NCBI RefSeq assembly: GCF_014649755.1
Contig: NZ_BMTQ01000011.1
Coordinates: 1 to 64,000 of the forward strand
Direction of reading: 5' to 3'
DNA from: Streptomyces litmocidini
GTDB lineage: Bacteria > Actinomycetota > Actinomycetes > Streptomycetales > Streptomycetaceae
Length of the DNA stretch: 64,000 bases
Below, one piece after another: positions 58,494-64,000 of the stretch. How positions within the stretch are numbered: the first letter of the stretch is position 1; each line of letters begins with the position of its first letter. The notes below the pieces were generated by a model. The model worked only from the letters and a program-made list of their open reading frames with translations. It had not been told where the DNA came from and made no database searches. A program made the translations under genes and the position numbers.

Positions 58494-58538
58494 AATCTCC
58501 CCCAGGATGTGACCTACATCCCGGGGGAGATTGTTTTC
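58494..58538 (+). terminator. second hairpin followed by a T-tract
   Basis: AATCTCCCCC-A-GGATGT (58494-58510) pairs with ACATCC-C-GGGGGAGATT (58516-58532) over 16 bp with one mismatch, then GTTTTCCC. This is a rare textbook intrinsic terminator for this genome. It is 140 bp before the next rightward start and could also act as an attenuator of that gene. Confidence 0.7.
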
Positions 58539-58678
58539 CCAGGTCAGAGCGGTTTCGGGACTAAACGCCTGGCAGAAATACCTGTCCAATTCGTGACGTA
58601 ATGCACTGACAGCAGGCACCACCTCGGGACAAGCTGATGTAGAAGTCGGGGGATCGACTCGGAATCGGGAGTACGTCA

Positions 58679-59512
58679 GTGAGCGCCATGTCTCTTGCCC
58701 TGCTGCTGACCACGGCCGCCGCCACGGCCGTGGGCGCTGCTGCCCTGCACGCCGTCCACGGTCTCCGCAAGGAGGTCACCGCCCTCCGGGGCGAGCTGGC
58801 CGCCGGTCACGGCGGGACGGTCCCGGCCGCCCGCACCTCGCCCGCCGCCGAGATACGGGCCGCGGTCACCGAGGCGCTGGCCGAGGAGCGCGAGCGCGAG
58901 CTGGCGGAGGCGCGTGCCTTCTGGGCCGCGCAGGAGGCCCGTGACGCGGCCGACGCCCCGTCCCTGCTGGGCGGTCTGGGCGGCCCGGCCGACGACGGCA
59001 CCTTCTTCGTGCCGCGCCAGTCCGACTTCGTGGGCCTGGAGGCGATGGCCCTGGAGGCCATGGAGGCGGAGGCCGCCGCGCTGGACGGCCCGGAGGCCCT
59101 GGACTCCTTCGACGAGTACCCCGAGGACTCGGCGGAGCTGGCCGCGGCCCGCCGCCGGCACCCCTCGCACCCGGACTTCGTGCCGGTGCAGACGCCCGTG
59201 GTGACCGACCACGAGCGGACGGTGGCCCGCCTGGAGGAGCTCGCGGACACCCGCACCGCGCTCACCGACGTCCGCCCGGGTCCGCTCGGCACCCTCGACG
59301 TGTACGTCTTCGCGGACGGCACCACGCTCTGCATGACCCCCGGCCACCGCGAGACCGCGGAGCGCCTCGCCGAGGCCCTGCGCGCGGGCCGCACCCCGGT
59401 CCTGCTCGGCGGGTCGGGCGTCTCGGGCGCCTTCGCCCTGACCTTCTCGTACGGCGACACGGACGAGGAGAACGTCTACATCCTCGCGGACCGCGTGATC
59501 GCCTCCCTGTAG
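58679..59512 (+). CDS. conserved membrane-anchored protein of unknown function
   Basis: 277 residues. N-terminal hydrophobic helix (~4-24, SLALLLTTAAATAVGAAAL), then a helical acidic region (EALAEERERELAEARAFWAAQEA), a disordered middle and a folded C-terminal ~90 residues (LDVYVFADGTTLCMTPGHRE ... YILADRVIASL). GTG start with GGGAG eight bases upstream. I recognise this only as a conserved actinomycete protein next to the thiolase gene; no function is known to me. Confidence 0.7.
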   Translation: MSAMSLALLLTTAAATAVGAAALHAVHGLRKEVTALRGELAAGHGGTVPAARTSPAAEIRAAVTEALAEERERELAEARAFWAAQEARDAADAPSLLGGLGGPADDGTFFVPRQSDFVGLEAMALEAMEAEAAALDGPEALDSFDEYPEDSAELAAARRRHPSHPDFVPVQTPVVTDHERTVARLEELADTRTALTDVRPGPLGTLDVYVFADGTTLCMTPGHRETAERLAEALRAGRTPVLLGGSGVSGAFALTFSYGDTDEENVYILADRVIASL

Positions 59513-59556
59513 GCCCGCGACCGCCCCGGGCCCTCGTACGTACGGGGCGGGCCCCT

Positions 59557-59579
59557 GGCCCGCGGCCGCCCCGCGGGCC
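59557..59579. terminator. hairpin between convergent genes
   Basis: GGCCCGCGG (59557-59565) pairs with CCGCGGGCC (59571-59579) in the 79 bp between convergent stops; further GGGCCC repeats surround it. Confidence 0.55.
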
Positions 59580-59591
59580 CGCGACGGGGCC

Positions 59592-59921
59592 CTACAGCCC
59601 CGCGCGCTCCGCGGCCTCCCGCACCAGCCTCACGGCCTCGTCCAGCTCTCCCTCGTGGGAGCCGGCCGGGGCCGTTCGCAGGACCTCGGCCAGATCGTTC
59701 CCGGCGACGGCGAGTTGGTCGCCCACCGCGAACAGGCCCGCGTCCGGCATGGTCCTCGGCTCCCGGTCGGGGTTCTCGGCGCGCTGGGCGCGCACCGCCA
59801 GCTCCCGGGCGAGGGCCAGTCCTTCGGCCGCCGCGGACTGCCGGAGGCGGCTCTGCGGGGCGGCCCGCAGCCGGTCGGCGAACCGCTCGACGGCGGCGGT
59901 CAGTTCACTCGTATCGTGCAC
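59592..59921 (-). CDS. small conserved hypothetical protein
   Basis: 109 residues, helical and acidic, cytoplasmic. GTG start reading VHDTSELTAAVERFADRLRA; the middle has LALARELAVRAQRAEN and DAGLFAVGDQLAVAGNDLAEVL. No motif. Codon bias is that of a real gene. Flanked by a convergent gene and by gene remnants. Function unknown. Confidence 0.65.
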   Translation of the reverse strand: MHDTSELTAAVERFADRLRAAPQSRLRQSAAAEGLALARELAVRAQRAENPDREPRTMPDAGLFAVGDQLAVAGNDLAEVLRTAPAGSHEGELDEAVRLVREAAERAGL

Positions 59922-59962
59922 CCCGCGACCCTACGCGCCCGCCCGGGCCCCCTGCCAACGGG

Positions 59963-60186
59963 TCACTTCGCGTGCCGGCCGAGGAAGTCGCGGACGGGTC
60001 CGGCGATCTCCTCGCCGTGCGTCTCCAGGGCGAGGTGTCCGGCGTCCAGGAGGTGGATCTCGGCGTCGGGCAGGTCCCGGGCGAAGGCCTCCGCCCCGGC
60101 CGGCCCGAAGACCTCGTCGCCGCGTCCCCGGGCCGCGAGCAGCGGCGGCCGGTGGGTGCGGAAGCACTCGTGGGAGGCGCGACCAC
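59963..60186 (-). pseudogene. alpha/beta-hydrolase C-terminal remnant
   Basis: On the minus strand the frame ending at the TGA at 59963-59965 reads FRTHRPPLLAARGRGDEVFG, then AEAFARDLPDAEIHLLDAGH and ALETHGEEIAGPVRDFLGRH. This is the last ~70 residues of an alpha/beta hydrolase, with the catalytic Asp and His regions. The N-terminal two-thirds and a start are missing. Confidence 0.7.
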
Positions 60187-60372
60187 GAGGAGGCCCTGCG
60201 GACGTACTCCGCCGAGCGGACGGACGCCCTCGGCGCCCCGTCCGCCCTCGCCGACCAGCCGGTCCTGCTCGCCGACGGCGCCATGGCCGTCGCGGGCACC
60301 ACCGGCTCCCCGGAGCCGGCCGTCCGGGCGGAGCGGCGGCCCGCGTCCTCCTCGACGCGGCCCGTTCCTGAC
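60187..60372 (+). pseudogene. gene remnant of unknown family abutting the hydrolase remnant
   Basis: In the plus direction one frame reads DHEEALRTYSAERTDALGAP then SALADQPVLLADGAMAVAGT, and a second frame ends ARVLLDAARS-stop, as if a frameshift lies near 60320. Codon bias is gene-like. No start codon with a ribosome site. Family not recognised. Confidence 0.4.
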
Positions 60373-60383
60373 CCCGGGGACGC

Positions 60384-60422
60384 GGAAGGGCCCGCCCGGC
60401 GCGAAGCCGGACGGGCCCTTCC
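60384..60422. terminator. hairpin terminator
   Basis: GGAAGGGCCCG-C-CCGGC (60384-60400) pairs with GCCGG-A-CGGGCCCTTCC (60406-60422), 16 bp plus one mismatch. Serves the leftward Bax-inhibitor-1 gene. The GGAAGGGCCCG arm is also seen in the 16684-16752 terminator. Confidence 0.85.
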
Positions 60423-60439
60423 CCCGAGTCGGGGGTGCG

Positions 60440-61342
60440 TCAGTCGTCGCCCTGGAGGATCGACAGCAGACGCAGCATCTCCAGGTAGATCCACACCAGG
60501 GTCATGGTGAGACCGAAGGCGGCCAGCCAGGCCTCCTCGCGCGGCGCGCCGTAGGCCACGCCGTCCTCGACCTGCTTGAAGTCGAGGGCGAGGAAGCAGG
60601 CGCCGAGGATGATGCCCACGATGCCGAAGACGATGCCGAGGCCACCGCTGCGGAAGCCGAGGCCGTCACCGCCGCCGAAGACCGAGAACAGCAGGTTGAC
60701 CGCCATGAGCAGCACGAAGCCCATCGCGGCGGCCATCACGAAGCCGTAGAAGCGGCGGGTGACGCGGATCCAGCCCATCTTGTAGGCGAGGAGCACGCCG
60801 GCGAAGACCGACATCGTGCCCAGGACCGCCTGGACGACCACGCCGTCGGCGATGTACGTCGAGACGGCGGCGGAGATCACCCCGAGGAAGACGCCCTCGA
60901 AGGCGGCGTAGCCCAGGATCAGCGCGGGCGACGGCTTGCGCTTGAAGGACTGCACCAGCGACAGGACCAGCGCGACCAGGCCGGCGCCGATGGCGATGCC
61001 GTAGGACTTCCCGAGGTTCGCCGGGTCGACCGGCAGCAGCAGCCAGGACAGGACGGCGGTGACCACGACCGTGCCGAGCGTCATGGCCGTACGGCTCACG
61101 ACGTCGTCGATCGTCATCACGTTGCCGCGGGCCTGCTGCGGGGCGCCGAGCTGGGTGTCCTGCGGGGCGTACGGGTTGGTCGCGTACGGGTTCGCGGCGC
61201 CCTGGGCGTAGGGGTTGCCCGTGGCGTACGGGCTGGTTCCCACGGCGGGGCCCCCGGCCTGCGGCTGCTGCGCGTTGAAGCCCGCGTAGCCCGCGTCGCG
61301 GCTGAACCCCCGTCGCGAGAAGACCGGGTTGCTGCTCCTCAT
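60440..61342 (-). CDS. Bax inhibitor-1/YccA family membrane protein
   Basis: 300 residues. The ~80-residue N-terminus is rich in Asn-Pro-Tyr-Ala repeats (NPYAQGAANPYATNPYAPQD); then seven membrane helices, including GYAAFEGVFLGVISAAVSTY and the C-terminal aspartate region LALDFKQVEDGV. Bacterial members act as pH-sensitive Ca2+ leak channels. The ATG at 61342 follows GGAGTGA. Monocistronic, terminator 18 bp downstream. Confidence 0.9.
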   Translation of the reverse strand: MRSSNPVFSRRGFSRDAGYAGFNAQQPQAGGPAVGTSPYATGNPYAQGAANPYATNPYAPQDTQLGAPQQARGNVMTIDDVVSRTAMTLGTVVVTAVLSWLLLPVDPANLGKSYGIAIGAGLVALVLSLVQSFKRKPSPALILGYAAFEGVFLGVISAAVSTYIADGVVVQAVLGTMSVFAGVLLAYKMGWIRVTRRFYGFVMAAAMGFVLLMAVNLLFSVFGGGDGLGFRSGGLGIVFGIVGIILGACFLALDFKQVEDGVAYGAPREEAWLAAFGLTMTLVWIYLEMLRLLSILQGDD

Positions 61343-61525
61343 CTCACTCCTCCATGGCAGGCCGCGCGGCGCGGCCTTGCGTCAAGGGTAATGCGTAGGC
61401 AAAAGAAAGACCCTAGTGCTCGGGGAGGATCTTTTCCCGTAAGTTTTCGATCTTCGTCGGCGGCGGACCTCCCCGTCCGGCCAGGCTCTTCCCGTCGAAG
61501 AAACCCCTACCCCGGGAGAGCCCCC

Positions 61526-62140
61526 TTGACCGCCGAGCCCCACGAGACCTGGACCCTGCGCCACGCGACCGCCTGGGTCTTCACCGCGAACGGCTCCCTC
61601 ACCAGGCCCGTGGTCCTGGTCGGCGACGCCGGCGTCGAGCTCGCCGACCTCGCCGCGCGCGCGGACCACCCCGCGTACTCGCTCCTCTCGGAGCTGAAGG
61701 CGCGCGGCCACGACCTGGTCCTGCTCGGTCTCCCCGCCGACGGCTCCATGACCGGCGACGGCGGGACCGTGCAGAACGCCGTCGCGCGGGCGGTCGCGGA
61801 GCAACTGGGCTCCCACCCCCTGACCGTCGGCGGCACCGGACAGGGCGCCCTCGCCGCCCGCTACGCCCTCGCGGGCATGGAGTACCAGCGGATCGACCAC
61901 CGGACGGGGGTCCTCTTCTCCCACAACGGCGCCGCCCCGGAACTGGAGGACGAGGCCGAGCTGAGCCGCATGGGCGAACGGCCCCGGGTCCCCCGCTTCC
62001 TGCGGCTCGTCGACGAGGGGGTGACCGACGGCCTGACCGGGGAGATCACCGAGGACGCGGTCACCGGCGCGGCAGCGCCCTCCACGGGCCCGCTCCTCCC
62101 GGAGGAGTACGGCTCCTGGCTGCTGGACCGGCTGCCGTAG
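61526..62140 (+). CDS. conserved hypothetical protein, possible truncated alpha/beta-hydrolase fold
   Basis: 204 residues from a TTG at 61526 with GGGAGAG upstream; no ATG or GTG in a suitable position. PVVLVGDAGVELADLAARAD, GHDLVLLGLPADGS and VGGTGQGALAARYALAGMEY look like the early half of a hydrolase fold with a GTGQG elbow, where Gly replaces the usual Ser. No catalytic His is evident. The stop is 10 bp before the 3-prime end of the bldA tRNA on the other strand. Confidence 0.6.
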   Translation: MTAEPHETWTLRHATAWVFTANGSLTRPVVLVGDAGVELADLAARADHPAYSLLSELKARGHDLVLLGLPADGSMTGDGGTVQNAVARAVAEQLGSHPLTVGGTGQGALAARYALAGMEYQRIDHRTGVLFSHNGAAPELEDEAELSRMGERPRVPRFLRLVDEGVTDGLTGEITEDAVTGAAAPSTGPLLPEEYGSWLLDRLP

Positions 62141-62150
62141 GGGCGAACCG

Positions 62151-62235
62151 TGGTGCCCGGAACCGGACTCGAACCGGTACGGCCCGAAGGCCAGCGAGGT
62201 TTAAGCTCGCCGTGTCTGCGTTCCACCATCCGGGC
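62151..62235 (-). tRNA. bldA: tRNA-Leu (anticodon UAA), bldA
   Basis: 85 nt including an encoded CCA. Acceptor arm GCCCGGA/TCCGGGC, D-loop, anticodon stem CGAG/CTCG around loop CTTAAAC (anticodon at 62201-62203), a long variable arm GGCCTTCGGGCC and T arm CCGGTTCGAGTCCGG. Only tRNA reading UUA codons, hence the developmental and antibiotic switch of Streptomyces. The downstream-read ABC exporter neighbour agrees with its remembered location in S. coelicolor. Confidence 0.96.
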
Positions 62236-62614
62236 GTCGCCGCGAAGCTCCGCGTCGGCACATGAGCCTATCGGGACGATTTCCCCCGATCAGCGGAACG
62301 GGAGCCCGATGTTGTCTTATTTTATTGACGTCTGAGGGTGCGTCAGCGCAGGTGAGGGCCCTTTCGTCAAACTGTGACAGGGGTCGCAGGCGCAAAGCCG
62401 CACCCCCTGGAATGACGAAAAGTCGTCGCACTTCTGTCACGTCGACGCGACGGCGTCCCTCAGGGGCGCCGTCATACCAAAGGAGGACGGGACACCCTCC
62501 CGGTCAGACTCCAGACTGCCCCCCGAACCGGCACAGGGACGGACGTCCGGCGCCGGAACGCCCGACACGATGGAGGGGTTCCCGAATCGCAGTCGCAGTG
62601 ACAGGAGTCCTCCC
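62236..62614. other. 379-bp divergent region between bldA and the ABC exporter
   Basis: Contains an AT-rich stretch at 62315-62345 (TTATTTTATTGACG) unusual for this genome, and presumably the promoters of both the tRNA (leftward) and the ABC operon (rightward). No open frame with gene-like codon use. Confidence 0.45.
62265..62270 (-). promoter_or_regulatory. candidate bldA -10 element (TAGGCT)
   Basis: On the minus strand TAGGCT lies 30 bp before the tRNA 5-prime end, with TGATCG about 16-17 bp further upstream as a weak -35. Spacing fits a short-leader tRNA transcript. Confidence 0.45.
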
Positions 62615-63385
62615 GTGACCACCACCCCCACCGTGTCCCGCGCCACCGCGGTGGCCGCCCGCGCCGCGGAGCTCACGAAGGTCTACGGACACGGCGAGAC
62701 CCAGGTGGTCGCGCTCGACCACGTCACCGTCGACTTCCGGCAGGGCGAGTTCACCGCGATCATGGGCCCCTCGGGCTCCGGCAAGTCGACGCTCATGCAC
62801 TGCGTCGCCGGCCTGGACTCCTTCTCCTCCGGCTCGGTCCGGATCGGCGAGACGGAGCTCTCCACCCTGAAGGACAAGCAGCTCACCCAGCTGCGCCGGG
62901 ACAAGATCGGCTTCATCTTCCAGGCCTTCAACCTGCTGCCGACGCTGACGGCCCTGGAGAACATCACGCTGCCGATGGACATCGCGGGCCGCAAGGCCGA
63001 CCAGCAGTGGGTCCAGCAGGTCATCGACATGCTCGGCCTCTCCGGCCGCCTCAAGCACCGCCCCGCCGAGCTCTCCGGCGGCCAGCAGCAGCGCGTGGCC
63101 GTGGCCCGCGCCCTCGCCTCCCGCCCCGAGATCATCTTCGGCGACGAGCCCACCGGAAACCTGGACTCCCGCTCGGGCGCCGAGGTCCTCGGCTTCCTGC
63201 GCAACTCGGTGCGGGAGCTGGGCCAGACCGTCGTCATGGTCACCCACGACGCGGTGGCCGCCTCCTACGCGGACCGCGTGATCTTCCTCGCGGACGGCCG
63301 GATCGTCGACGAGATGCTGCGCCCGACGGCGGACGGCGTCCTCGACCGCATGAAGGCCTTCGACGCCAAGGGCCGTACGAGCTGA
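62615..63385 (+). CDS. ABC transporter ATP-binding protein (MacB/LolD type)
   Basis: 256 residues. Walker A GPSGSGKST, Q-loop FIFQAFNLLPTLTALENI, signature LSGGQQQRVAVARALA, Walker B IIFGDEPTGNLDS and H-loop VTHD. Usual partner of an FtsX-like permease in export of peptides, lipids or drugs. GTG at 62615 with AGGAG eight bases upstream. 52 bp before the permease gene. Confidence 0.95.
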   Translation: MTTTPTVSRATAVAARAAELTKVYGHGETQVVALDHVTVDFRQGEFTAIMGPSGSGKSTLMHCVAGLDSFSSGSVRIGETELSTLKDKQLTQLRRDKIGFIFQAFNLLPTLTALENITLPMDIAGRKADQQWVQQVIDMLGLSGRLKHRPAELSGGQQQRVAVARALASRPEIIFGDEPTGNLDSRSGAEVLGFLRNSVRELGQTVVMVTHDAVAASYADRVIFLADGRIVDEMLRPTADGVLDRMKAFDAKGRTS

Positions 63386-63437
63386 CGCGGACCCGAACCG
63401 CCCCGCCCGTCGCCCCCTCGAACTCCAGGACCCGCCC

Positions 63438-64000
63438 ATGTTCCGCACCGCCCTGCGCAACGTCCTCGCGCACAAGGCGAGACTGCTGATGACCGTCCTC
63501 GCCGTGATGCTCGGCGTGGCCTTCGTCTCCGGCACCCTCGTCTTCACCGACACCCTCTCCCAGGCCTTCCGCAACCAGTCGGCGAAGAGCTACGACGACG
63601 TGGCCGTCGCCGTCGAGATGTACCCGAACCCCGAGGAGGCCCGGAAGACCCCCGGCCTCTCCCAGAAGGTCGTCGACGAGCTCGCGAAGCTCGACGGGGT
63701 CACCTCCGTCGCCCCGCGCGTCGACGGCTTCGCCGGCGTGCCCGACAGGAACGGCAGGCTGATCGGCCTCGGCTGGGCCAACAAGGGCGCCAACTTCACC
63801 CCCGGCAAGGACGGCAAGGACCGCGCGTACGCCTTCACCGCCGGCTCCGGCCCGGTGGAGGACACGCAGATCGCGCTCGACAGGGACACCGCCGACAAGG
63901 GCGGCTACCGGGTCGGCGACACCGTCCGCGTCGCCACCAACGGCCCGGTGAAGGAGTACACCCTCTCCGGCGTCTTCACCACCGAGGACGGCGCCGTCAA
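63438..64000 (+). CDS. FtsX/MacB-family ABC transporter permease, N-terminal part (runs off the window)
   Basis: 187 residues visible. First membrane helix LLMTVLAVMLGVAFVSGTLVF near the N-terminus, then the start of the large extracytoplasmic domain (YDDVAVAVEMYPNPEEARKT). ATG at 63438. Transcribed with the ATPase gene. Substrate unknown. Confidence 0.92.
   Translation, partial: MFRTALRNVLAHKARLLMTVLAVMLGVAFVSGTLVFTDTLSQAFRNQSAKSYDDVAVAVEMYPNPEEARKTPGLSQKVVDELAKLDGVTSVAPRVDGFAGVPDRNGRLIGLGWANKGANFTPGKDGKDRAYAFTAGSGPVEDTQIALDRDTADKGGYRVGDTVRVATNGPVKEYTLSGVFTTEDGAV

Noticed and set aside
62151..62235. tRNA gene as an integration site of a mobile element
   Set aside because: No integrase, no duplicated 3-prime tRNA fragment and core-like neighbours on both sides.
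1..64000. CRISPR arrays, insertion sequences or prophage genes
   Set aside because: No regularly spaced direct repeats with spacers, no transposase or phage structural gene was recognised anywhere in the window.

Overview
The window is a high-GC actinobacterial chromosome segment, almost certainly Streptomyces. The evidence is the codon use, the many GTG starts, GTGA/ATGA stop-start overlaps, a histidine-utilisation cluster, a sigI-type partner-switching locus and a tRNA-Leu(UAA) matching bldA (62151-62235, minus strand). From memory, both flanks follow the gene order of the S. coelicolor chromosome core (the SCO3050-SCO3111 neighbourhood). That is recall, not a search result.

Layout. 1-10.4 kb: start of an acyl-CoA dehydrogenase, UDP-glucose dehydrogenase, a degenerate and an intact membrane dipeptidase, purE/purK, a GtrA protein, a two-component pair and a POT peptide transporter. 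10.4-14.6 kb: four secreted or surface proteins in one tight operon, two ending in sortase signals (LAHTG, LPRTG). 14.7-16.8 kb: anti-sigma kinase, STAS antagonist and divergent SigB-family sigma factor. 17-24.6 kb: the hut operon (hutU, an M20 amidohydrolase, hutF, hutI), a LysE-family remnant and a PLP decarboxylase-like gene. 24.9-26.9 kb: four co-directional small genes of the roadblock/LC7 and DUF4388-like type; the second carries a TTA codon. 26.9-27.7 kb: an RpiR-family regulator.

27.96-53.85 kb is an accessory block that looks like an undescribed NRPS biosynthetic cluster inserted into the core. Its centre is a two-protein line, A-T-C (43918-47028) followed by A-T-reductase (41060-43774), with no thioesterase. 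Directly downstream are a class I SAM transferase, a CmlA-type MBL-fold diiron hydroxylase, an ATP-grasp ligase, a TauD oxygenase, a chloramphenicol-phosphotransferase-like kinase and an MFS exporter. Divergent from it are two clavaminate-synthase/VioC-like oxygenases, an argininosuccinate-synthase-like enzyme with a changed pocket motif, and a cyclase-family protein. Flanking genes are an HpgT-like aminotransferase, a second ATP-grasp enzyme, a D-2-hydroxyacid dehydrogenase, a HAD phosphatase, an aldo/keto reductase and an amino acid permease. A-T-R plus CmlA plus CPT-like kinase is the logic of chloramphenicol biosynthesis and self-resistance, but the p-aminophenylalanine and halogenation genes are absent here. 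I infer a beta-hydroxylated aryl amino alcohol or aldehyde acylated with an unusual first building block.

54-64 kb returns to core genes: cystathionine beta-synthase, an SGNH hydrolase, acetyl-CoA acetyltransferase, a membrane-anchored protein, gene remnants, a Bax-inhibitor-1 protein, bldA and the start of an ABC exporter operon. Strong GC-rich hairpins separate many units. A recurring GTTCCGC-loop-GCGGAAC hairpin occurs at two intergenic sites, with a degraded third copy.
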